DNA of 17,340 nt from Casp-actino8 sp001510455 (lineage in GTDB: Bacteria > Actinomycetota > Acidimicrobiia > Acidimicrobiales > Ilumatobacteraceae), in NCBI GenBank assembly GCA_027592035.1, contig JAQCIK010000032.1, forward strand, positions 1 to 17,340, in the 5' to 3' direction. Under the pieces are notes generated by a model. It did no database searches and had not been told where the DNA came from. It saw only the letters and a list, made by a program, of their open reading frames with translations. Shown piece after piece: positions 7,733-13,672 of the stretch; position 1 is the first letter of the stretch, and every line of letters starts with the position of its first letter. The translations under genes were made by a program, and so were the position numbers.

Positions 7733-7925
7733 CGCCCCTCCAGTCGTTCCGACGAAGGAGGCAACGTAACCATCGATGAACGTCGGCGCGCTTCACAATT
7801 GTCTTGCTAGCGAGTCGAGTCCCCTTCGAGTACGGCAGTACCGGAGGCGAGCCGGTGACAAATGTTCGATGCGGACATCGGGCGCATTCGTGAATACTCC
7901 GAGTCCCATTCGATTGGAGGTATCC
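7733..7925. promoter_or_regulatory. Divergent regulatory region between surface operon and response regulator
   Basis: This 193-bp intergenic stretch must hold the promoters of the minus-strand surface operon and the plus-strand response regulator. It contains the surface-gene ribosome site (7735-7741) and the regulator's GGAGG site (7916-7920). It also holds the palindromes CATCGATG (7771-7778) and ACAATTGT (7795-7802), and an inverted repeat ACCGG-7 nt-CCGGT (7840-7856). No convincing -35/-10 pair could be picked by eye on either strand. Confidence 0.6.
7795..7803. promoter_or_regulatory. ACAATTGTC motif, candidate regulator site (copy 1)
   Basis: This 9-mer has the palindromic core ACAATTGT. 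It sits 63-71 bp upstream of the LPXTG gene start and about 123 bp upstream of the response-regulator start. The identical 9-mer recurs upstream of the histidine-kinase gene at 10582-10590, and I saw no third copy in the window. It could be a binding site for the NarL-type regulator, but nothing in the sequence proves binding. Confidence 0.3.
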
Positions 7926-8570
7926 ATGGTTTCGGTATTGGTTTGCGACGATCACCAACTGGTTCGTGATGCACTCACGACGATCTTCGAACATGACGGT
8001 GATTTCGAAGTCGAAGGCTCCGTCGCTGATTTCGGAAGTGCAGTGTCACTGTTGTCGTCGAAGAACGTCGAAGTCGCTGTTGTCGACGTGCGTCTCGGTG
8101 ACGAAAGTGGACTCGATGTCGTTCATTGGGTCCGCGACCATCGACCAGAGACCCGGATCGTTCTGCTGACCAACTTCATGTCGGACGAACTCGTGTTGGA
8201 GGCATCGTCGTTGGGTGTATCGGCGGTACTCGACAAAGCCGTGCGTCCGAGTGAACTCGCGCGTGTCGTCCGTGAAGTGGCGGGTAATCGATGGTCGGGA
8301 ATGAGTGATTCGGTTCGCGAAGCTCAGGCTCGTCTGCAGCAGAGGGGAATTCTGCAGATGCAGAACCTCGGTCAGGTCGATCGCGAGATCATGTCTCTCA
8401 TCGGAAAAGGTATGACTGATCGTGATATCGCGACGCGCGTGTTCCTGAGTCCACAGACCGTTCGCAATCGAGTGAGTCGCCTCTTGACGACTCTCGGACG
8501 GGAGAATCGCACACAGCTCGCCCTGATGGTGAACGACTACGACGATGTCGCGCATCGATTCCCGAAGTAG
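7926..8570 (+). CDS. NarL/FixJ-type response regulator
   Basis: This 214-aa transcription factor is activated by phosphorylation. The receiver domain (1-120) has the acidic pair D8-D9, phospho-acceptor D54 in VVDVR, switch residue T82 (LLTNF) and conserved K104 (LDKA). The C-terminal LuxR-type helix-turn-helix (about 148-205) reads GMTDRDIATRVFLSPQTVRN, followed by NRTQLALM. The ATG at 7926 is chosen because GGAGG lies just upstream (7916-7920) and the receiver fold begins immediately with VLVCDDH. The frame is open further upstream, to base 7776, but that extension shows no conserved character. The gene diverges from the surface/glycan operon and converges on the Hpt-receiver-kinase operon, ending 9 bp from the Hpt stop. 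It is probably the output of that phosphorelay. Confidence 0.92.
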   Translation: MVSVLVCDDHQLVRDALTTIFEHDGDFEVEGSVADFGSAVSLLSSKNVEVAVVDVRLGDESGLDVVHWVRDHRPETRIVLLTNFMSDELVLEASSLGVSAVLDKAVRPSELARVVREVAGNRWSGMSDSVREAQARLQQRGILQMQNLGQVDREIMSLIGKGMTDRDIATRVFLSPQTVRNRVSRLLTTLGRENRTQLALMVNDYDDVAHRFPK

Positions 8571-8579
8571 TTCGTCGAA

Positions 8580-8885
8580 TCAGTCGTTGCGAAGTCGTTC
8601 GAGGAGGTCGTGGACACGGTCCACGACCTCTTTCGCGTAGGGGCCCGTTTTGCCGAGTGCCTGCACTTCGAGTTGGCGCAGTTCTTGGAGACCCTGTCGG
8701 CGGCCCACGATGGTGAGCGAACCACAGATCCGATGAGCCCCATGCTCGATCGCACCAGCGATCTCGGGAGAGTTCGCTCCGCCGTTCCACTCGTCGAGCA
8801 GACCGGAGAGTCGAACCAATTCCTCGAGAATCGAGGGGCGATGCTCGATCCAGACCTGACGCAAGGCGTCGTCGACTTTCCTCAC
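8580..8885 (-). CDS. Stand-alone Hpt (histidine phosphotransfer) protein
   Basis: This 101-aa four-helix protein would shuttle a phosphoryl group between receiver domains. The phospho-histidine is H51 in GAHRICGSLTIVG (49-61), matching the Hpt pattern AHxLKGSxxxxG. The remaining sequence (LQELRQLE, then VVDRVHDLLERL) fits the amphipathic helices of the Hpt bundle. The start is GTG at 8885, whose GTGA overlaps the receiver gene's stop; the longer in-frame opening to 9464 merely shadows the receiver gene. Hpt domains are usually fused inside hybrid kinases, so a free Hpt beside a free receiver and a kinase implies a split phosphorelay. Its 3' end contains a perfect 12-bp inverted repeat (8604-8630), forming part of the VDRVHDL codons. 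Confidence 0.85.
   Translation of the reverse strand: MRKVDDALRQVWIEHRPSILEELVRLSGLLDEWNGGANSPEIAGAIEHGAHRICGSLTIVGRRQGLQELRQLEVQALGKTGPYAKEVVDRVHDLLERLRND
8604..8630 (+). terminator. Perfect 12-bp hairpin inside the Hpt gene, possible terminator of the regulator gene
   Basis: GAGGTCGTGGAC at 8604-8615 and GTCCACGACCTC at 8619-8630 are exact reverse complements separated by ACG. Transcripts of the plus-strand response regulator, which stops at 8570, would form this GC-rich stem about 34 nt after the stop codon. It is followed by TTT, a short U-run. It also lies inside the minus-strand Hpt reading frame. The weak U-tract keeps the terminator reading tentative, and a protein-binding palindrome is the alternative. 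Confidence 0.45.
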
Positions 8886-9274
8886 GATTCGATGTGAGCG
8901 AGAGTGCGAAGTTCGTCGGCGAGAGACAAAGGGTCGAAGGGTTTGGTGATCACACCGTTGACACCGAGGGCCTCGAGTGAGCGCCGTTCGTGGGGTTGGG
9001 CCTTGGCGGTGAGGAACACCACCGGCACCGATGCCCCGTTCGACAACTGGCGTATGCGAGTGAGGGTCGATGGACCGTCGAGGCCGGGCATCATCACGTC
9101 GAGAACGATCACGTCGAACCTGTGGTCTTCGAGAAGTCGGAGTGCTTCTTCGCCGCTCGTCGCCTCGGTCACGTCGAAACCTCCGACGAGACCGAGCGCG
9201 ATGTCGACGACGCTTCTGATTCCGTCGTCGTCGTCGACGATCAGTGCATGGGGGGCAGTTCGGACGAGAGTCAT
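8882..9274 (-). CDS. Single-domain response regulator (receiver only)
   Basis: This 130-aa CheY-like receiver has no output domain. The key residues are all present: the acidic cluster V-DDDD (14-17), phospho-acceptor D59 in VLDVMMPGLDG, switch T89 (FLTA) and K111 followed by P-F (TKPF). The ATG at 9274 overlaps the kinase stop as ATGA, and its own stop overlaps the Hpt GTG. Position and content suggest it takes the phosphoryl group from the kinase and passes it to the Hpt protein, as the internal receiver of a BvgS/EvgS-type hybrid kinase does. A CheY-like role through protein binding alone is possible. Confidence 0.92.
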   Translation of the reverse strand: MTLVRTAPHALIVDDDDGIRSVVDIALGLVGGFDVTEATSGEEALRLLEDHRFDVIVLDVMMPGLDGPSTLTRIRQLSNGASVPVVFLTAKAQPHERRSLEALGVNGVITKPFDPLSLADELRTLAHIES

Positions 9275-10509
9275 GAGCAGGGCTCCTTGGGGAGTAGGGG
9301 AAGGGTGAAGATGAATCGAGAGCCGACGGGACTGCGGTTCTCGGCCCAGATTCGTCCACCGTGGCGGTGAATGATGCCGCGACTGATCGCGAGCCCGAGC
9401 CCAGTACCCGAATTGCGACGGTCATCGGAAGTTTCGACCTGCGCGAAAGGCTCGAAGATTCCATCGAGGGCGTCTGCGGGAATTCCGCGTCCTTCGTCGT
9501 CGACGACGAAGTGAATTTCGTTCTTGACTCGTAGGGAGGCGACGACGATGGTCGACGACGGAGGAGAGAACTTCAAGGCGTTCTGTATCAGATTCAAAAG
9601 AACCTGGACGATTCGATCGTGATCAGCGACAAAGGTGTCTGGTGCTGGTTCGGCAACCAGACGAACTCTCTTCCTGCTGGCCTGGGGCTGCAAGGATCGA
9701 AAGACTTCGGCGATCAGGGTGTCTGAAGTTTGTTCACCCAAGGTGAGGTCGACTCTCTGTGATTCGAGACGGTCGAGGTCGAGCACGTCGTTCACGAGCC
9801 TGACGAGGCGTGACGTGCTTTCTTGCGCGACGTTCACGAGCTCGGCTGCTTGTGTGGGGAGGACGCCGACGACTCCGGCATCGAGAAGATCGAGGGATCC
9901 GGCAAGTGATGTGAGAGGTGTTCTGATCTCGTGACTCACGATCGAAATGAAGCGAGTTTTCATCTCGAGAAGCGACAAGGCCGAAGTGATGTCACGGATC
10001 ACCAAGACGTTGCCGTGCAAGGGTCCGTCCAAGGGGGCGGCAGAGATCTCGAGAATCTTCTTCTCATTGCTGGTGTCGACGTCGATCGTGAAGGATCGAC
10101 GTCGGGCGATGTCGTCACTGTGCGTCGAGATCAACTCGTGGATTTCCGGGTAGTTTTCGTCGAGAACCCGACGAGCGTCATTCGTCTCGTCGTGATCCAT
10201 GGCGATACCGAAAAGTCGGCGCGCTGCCGGATTCACGAGATCGGCCCGGCCGAACTCGTCGGTCACGATGATCGCCTCTGAGACCGACGTGACCACATGT
10301 TTCGTGAGGCGGAACGAACGTTCGAGTTCACCGGTTCGCTGGGCGACCCTCTTCTCGAGAACCTCGCGAATCTTCCCGTGAGTTCGTTCGATCATCCAGA
10401 TGCGAATGATCAACCCGAGGACCACGGCAACCGTGGAGAAAATCGTGACTTCCTGCCAGTTGACGAAAGCCAGTGCTGGATGGGGAGATGATGGAAGGTA
10501 AGCGTTCAT
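9271..10509 (-). CDS. PAS-containing HisKA sensor histidine kinase
   Basis: This 412-aa protein has one N-terminal membrane helix (about 21-40) and little extracellular sequence. A coiled-coil linker (41-65) follows, then a PAS domain (about 66-178) and a HisKA dimerisation domain with phospho-acceptor H193 in VSHEIRTPL. The HATPase domain shows the N box NLIQNALKFS (306-315), G1 DDEGRGIP (337-344), the F box FEPFAQ (352-357) and G2 GTGLGLAISRG (368-378). The sensor is probably the PAS domain or the membrane. I chose the ATG at 10509 because the 42 upstream codons (to 10635) look non-coding and overlap the hydrolase gene. The gene starts the kinase-receiver-Hpt operon. HisKA kinases usually pair with OmpR-type regulators. 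The nearby NarL-type output fits better if the signal goes through the receiver and Hpt proteins. Confidence 0.9.
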   Translation of the reverse strand: MNAYLPSSPHPALAFVNWQEVTIFSTVAVVLGLIIRIWMIERTHGKIREVLEKRVAQRTGELERSFRLTKHVVTSVSEAIIVTDEFGRADLVNPAARRLFGIAMDHDETNDARRVLDENYPEIHELISTHSDDIARRRSFTIDVDTSNEKKILEISAAPLDGPLHGNVLVIRDITSALSLLEMKTRFISIVSHEIRTPLTSLAGSLDLLDAGVVGVLPTQAAELVNVAQESTSRLVRLVNDVLDLDRLESQRVDLTLGEQTSDTLIAEVFRSLQPQASRKRVRLVAEPAPDTFVADHDRIVQVLLNLIQNALKFSPPSSTIVVASLRVKNEIHFVVDDEGRGIPADALDGIFEPFAQVETSDDRRNSGTGLGLAISRGIIHRHGGRIWAENRSPVGSRFIFTLPLLPKEPCS

Positions 10510-10515
10510 GTCGAT

Positions 10516-10528
10516 TCCCAAGTTGGGA
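10516..10528. promoter_or_regulatory. Palindrome directly upstream of the kinase start
   Basis: TCCCAA and TTGGGA are exact inverted arms around one G, lying 7-19 bases upstream of the kinase ATG. The minus-strand GGGA of the palindrome is also the best available ribosome site. A repressor bound here, or pairing in the mRNA, could affect kinase expression. The role is unproven. Confidence 0.3.
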
Positions 10529-10581
10529 GTGCAACCTATGAACGTGGAAGCAGGAGGGGAGTTCCTCAGAACGACGTGAGG

Positions 10582-10590
10582 ACAATTGTC
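10582..10590. promoter_or_regulatory. ACAATTGTC motif, candidate regulator site (copy 2)
   Basis: This identical copy of the 9-mer at 7795-7803 is here part of the perfect 10-bp palindrome GACAATTGTC (10581-10590). It lies 73-81 bp upstream of the kinase start and touches the stop codon of the hydrolase gene. A second small inverted repeat, CCTCA-8 nt-TGAGG, lies next to it at 10564-10581. The distance to the gene start is similar to that of copy 1 from the surface operon. Confidence 0.3.
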
Positions 10591-11794
10591 ATGGAAGGGA
10601 CGACGATCGTTGACTGAGCGTCGAGAGGAACACATTCACGGCTTCGCAGGCACCCCGTGACCGTGGAGTGCGGAACAGGTCGAACGAATGCTGCGTGAGA
10701 GGAAGTTCGGCGTAGACAACTGGCTGCTTGGAGACGGAACGTAGACGCTTGACGAATTCGCGGGCAGGTTCCACGTGGAGAAGAGAGTCGTTCCTGCCGT
10801 GGATGACGAAGAAGGGTGGTGCGTCAGGTGACACGTGTTCGATCGGCGATGCTTCTCGATATACGTCAGGTGACTCGTCGATCGAAGTCTTGACGACGTG
10901 ATTCTCGAGTAGGTGTCGTACCGCCGGGTTGTTCTCGCCGTTCATGTCGATCCAGTCGTAGATGCCGTAGAACGGAACGACCGCCTGTACGGGCTCATCG
11001 GACATGAGTCCGGCGAGGGCGGCCAAGTGTGCGCCGGCCGATCCACCGGTGAGCGCGATGAAGGAGGGGTCGCCACCGTACGACTCGATGTTGGCGCGTA
11101 CCCAGTCGAGGGCTCGCTGGACGTCGTCGAGGTGGTCGGGCCACGTGGCCCGAGGGCTCAGTCGATAGCGCGGAGCGACACACGTCCACCCGGCTTCGGC
11201 CATGTGGGACATCAGCGGAACACCCTGAGTGCGATTGTCGCCGATGCTCCAACCCCCACCGTGGATCTGCACTAGCACCGGAGTGAGTCCGGGCACGTCG
11301 GAACGACGCCACACGTCGAGAGTGTTGAACCGTCCGTGGTCGCCGTAGCGGATCCCCCGGGTGGAGGGAGTGGTGTACGAGCGATGGAGGAAGGGCCACG
11401 GCGCTCGATTCGAACGCGGTGTCACGCCAGCGATGGAGGACCGCGACGGTTCGCCGAGAGCGGCGCGTACTTGGGCGGGTAATTCGACACTCGTCGTTCG
11501 CGCTCGTCGGTAATTCTGGAGCGAGACCGCAACTCCGACCACACCGACGATGGCGAGGACACCCCGTGCGAACCCTCGCATCCGCGGAGCGAGTCGACTG
11601 ATCATGGCGAGGTGAAGGGTCGCCACCGCCAACGGAGCTTCCGAGCCGATCAAGCCGTCGACGAAAAGCGGGATCGAACGTCGACCGCCCCGACGTGACA
11701 CGGGTCGCCAGCCGTTCATGATGGTGAACGAGGTTGCTGTCGATGTCACGAGGCTCACCAGGATTCGTCGTGTTGTCGCCCTGCTCACGGCCAT
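10589..11794 (-). CDS. Membrane-anchored alpha/beta hydrolase (HSL-type esterase/lipase)
   Basis: This 401-aa carboxylester hydrolase belongs to the hormone-sensitive-lipase type. The oxyanion-hole motif HGGGW is at 178-182 and the nucleophile elbow TGGSAGAH at 249-256, with S252. The acid is D336 in HGRNDS and the base H369 in TQHSFD, so the catalytic set is complete. The first ~100 residues contain hydrophobic segments (about 10-25, 42-65 and 76-92), which suggests membrane attachment, as in some mycobacterial Lip-family enzymes. The natural substrate is unknown. The gene diverges from mutA with only 30 bp between the start codons, and no clear ribosome site is seen. Starting at the GTG two codons downstream of the ATG is also possible. 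It ends 79 bp before the kinase start on the same strand, so partial readthrough into the kinase operon is possible. Confidence 0.86.
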   Translation of the reverse strand: MAVSRATTRRILVSLVTSTATSFTIMNGWRPVSRRGGRRSIPLFVDGLIGSEAPLAVATLHLAMISRLAPRMRGFARGVLAIVGVVGVAVSLQNYRRARTTSVELPAQVRAALGEPSRSSIAGVTPRSNRAPWPFLHRSYTTPSTRGIRYGDHGRFNTLDVWRRSDVPGLTPVLVQIHGGGWSIGDNRTQGVPLMSHMAEAGWTCVAPRYRLSPRATWPDHLDDVQRALDWVRANIESYGGDPSFIALTGGSAGAHLAALAGLMSDEPVQAVVPFYGIYDWIDMNGENNPAVRHLLENHVVKTSIDESPDVYREASPIEHVSPDAPPFFVIHGRNDSLLHVEPAREFVKRLRSVSKQPVVYAELPLTQHSFDLFRTPRSRGACEAVNVFLSTLSQRSSSLP

Positions 11795-11824
11795 GAGATT
11801 ACGGGGGAGTGGTCATTAGGCTGA
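11795..11824. promoter_or_regulatory. Short divergent promoter region, hydrolase/mutA
   Basis: Only 30 bp separate the start codons of the divergent genes, so the promoters must overlap each other and probably reach into coding sequence. On the minus strand TAATCT fits the TAnnnT -10 pattern and ends one base before the annotated hydrolase ATG. This would place transcription initiation close to the in-frame GTG (11788). For mutA, neither a ribosome site at good spacing nor a convincing -10 is visible. Leaderless transcripts are common in actinobacteria and would explain this. Confidence 0.35.
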
Positions 11825-13672
11825 ATGCCGATGAGCGAATCACCGACTTTGGCCGCCGACTTCGAGATGCCCAGTCGTGACACGTGGCTTCGAGCCGTCC
11901 ACGGAGTCATCCTGAAGTCGTCGCCCGAGGCGAGCCCCGAGGAATTCGACGCCGCATTTCGTCGTCAACTGGTGTCGACGACCGATGACGGAATCGACAT
12001 CCAGCCGCTCTATACCGCGTCCGGATCGCCGACCTCGACGGGACTACCCGGCGAGGCGCCTTTCGTCCGATCGACTCATGCGGACCCCCGCCCGTGGGAG
12101 ATCCGTCAGCGAGTCTGGGCGTCGGTAACGGATTCGTCGGCCGTCGGTGAACTCGAGTCGGGAGCCACCGGACTACTCGTCGAAGTCGACGGTCGTGGCG
12201 ACATTGATTCCCTTGCTCGCATTCTTGACGGCGTGTATCTCGATCTCGCTCCGGTGGCTCTCGCGACCTCTTTCGACGAGATCGGGCTCGGAGCGGCGGC
12301 GTCACTGATCGAGCTGTGGGATCGACGTGGCATCGGTGCGGCCGAACGACGAGGCTCACTCGGCGTCGATCCCATCGGCACGTGGTTACGAACGGGGGGT
12401 GCCGTCGATCTCGTGAGTGCTTGGGACGACACTGCTTCGCTCGTAAGTCGCGCTCATGTGGCCGCGCCATCGGCGCGCGTCATCACGGTCGATGGCACCG
12501 TCTGGCACGGTGCGGGCGCCAACACCGTCCAGGAATTGGCGTGGACGATCGCGGCGGGTGCAGCGGCTATTCGTGCCCTCGTGCGAGACGGCTTGTCACT
12601 CGACGTTGCCGCTCGAACCCTCGAGTTCCGATTGGCAGCAACGGCCGATCAGTTCACCACCATCGCCAAATTCCGAGCGGCCCGTCGCTTGTGGGCACGA
12701 GTCGCCGAAGTGGCCGGTATTTCGATCGATGGGTCCGCCATGTCCCAGCACGCCGACGGATCGCGAGTGATGCTCACTCGCTACGACACCTACGTGAACA
12801 CGTTGCGTTCCACGGTTGCTTGTTTCTCGGCCGCCGTCGGTGGTGCTGATGCAGTGAGTATCTGGCCGCATGATGCGCTCCTTCGGACGGGCGGCTCGAA
12901 GCAGGGCCGGCGCCTCGCCCGCAACACGCAGTCGATACTCCAGGCCGAGTCGAACATGTGGCGAGTCGTCGATCCAGCCGGCGGTTCGTGGTATGTCGAA
13001 TCGTTGACCGATCAGCTGGCCGAAGCCGCTTGGAGCGAACTGCGCACCGTCGAAGCGCTCGGTGGTGTCATCGAAGCCGTGGTGGCCGGACACGTGCACG
13101 ATTCTCTCGCCGAGCAGCTCTCGGAGCGCCGTCGCGCGGTGGCGACGCGTCGTCGGCCGCTCACAGGGCTGAGCGAATTCCCGAACGTGGCCGAAGAGAT
13201 CCCGTCGGCAGTCGTCGAGCCGCCTCGAGAGCACGGACCGTTGTTCGCACAGCTGTCGCTCGTTCGTCTCTCGGCCGATTTCGAGGCGCAACGCCGACGC
13301 GCTGATGACCATTTGGCGTACACGGGCCGGCGCCCACAGGTGTTTCTCGCCACGCTCGGATCACCTGCCGTTCACACAGCTCGTCTCACTTTCGCCAAGA
13401 ACCTGTTCGAAGTGGCCGGTATCGAAACGGTGTCGGGTGAGGTTGACGACTTCGCTTCCTCGGGAATCACGATGGTGTGCGTGTGCTCGTCGGATGCCGT
13501 GTACAAAGAGGCCGGAGCCGATGCGGCGGCCGCGCTGAGAGCAGCTGGTGCCACGCGGGTGTATCTGGCTGGGCGTCGACTCGACGTGCCCGGTGTCGAC
13601 GAAGAAGTGGGTATGGGCAGCGATGTTCTCGACGTGTTGACTCGTGCTCTCGATGAACTGGGGGTCGCGTGA
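11825..13672 (+). CDS. mutA: Methylmalonyl-CoA mutase small (beta) subunit
   Basis: This 615-aa subunit is the non-catalytic partner of the MutAB heterodimer, which interconverts (R)-methylmalonyl-CoA and succinyl-CoA in propionate metabolism. It has the TIM-barrel-like domain (about 15-480) with degenerate versions of mutase motifs; PLYTA (61-65) and NTQSILQAESNMWRVVDPAG match the catalytic subunit's equivalents. The C-terminal flavodoxin-like domain starts near residue 502. It lacks the cobalamin-ligating DxHxxG, reading LGSPAVHTAR (510-519) where the motif should be, as known for MutA subunits. Length is typical. ATG at 11825 or 11831 could be the start, and neither has a good ribosome site. 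The gene is translationally coupled to mutB by overlapping ends. Confidence 0.93.
   Translation: MPMSESPTLAADFEMPSRDTWLRAVHGVILKSSPEASPEEFDAAFRRQLVSTTDDGIDIQPLYTASGSPTSTGLPGEAPFVRSTHADPRPWEIRQRVWASVTDSSAVGELESGATGLLVEVDGRGDIDSLARILDGVYLDLAPVALATSFDEIGLGAAASLIELWDRRGIGAAERRGSLGVDPIGTWLRTGGAVDLVSAWDDTASLVSRAHVAAPSARVITVDGTVWHGAGANTVQELAWTIAAGAAAIRALVRDGLSLDVAARTLEFRLAATADQFTTIAKFRAARRLWARVAEVAGISIDGSAMSQHADGSRVMLTRYDTYVNTLRSTVACFSAAVGGADAVSIWPHDALLRTGGSKQGRRLARNTQSILQAESNMWRVVDPAGGSWYVESLTDQLAEAAWSELRTVEALGGVIEAVVAGHVHDSLAEQLSERRRAVATRRRPLTGLSEFPNVAEEIPSAVVEPPREHGPLFAQLSLVRLSADFEAQRRRADDHLAYTGRRPQVFLATLGSPAVHTARLTFAKNLFEVAGIETVSGEVDDFASSGITMVCVCSSDAVYKEAGADAAAALRAAGATRVYLAGRRLDVPGVDEEVGMGSDVLDVLTRALDELGVA

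Noticed and set aside
7776..7925. N-terminal extension of the response regulator
   Set aside because: The receiver fold begins immediately after ATG 7926, which has a GGAGG site; the extension has no family resemblance.
8580..9464. 294-codon minus-strand frame as one protein
   Set aside because: Only the last 101 codons look like a protein (Hpt). The upstream part is an Arg/Ser-rich shadow of the receiver and kinase genes, and GTG 8885 gives a standard overlap.
10510..10635. Longer kinase start at 10635
   Set aside because: The extra 42 residues overlap the hydrolase gene and look non-coding; ATG 10509 is followed directly by the membrane helix.
11795..11824. Cobalamin riboswitch before the mut operon
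   Set aside because: Only 30 bp separate mutA from the divergent gene, far too short, and no B12-box-like sequence is seen.
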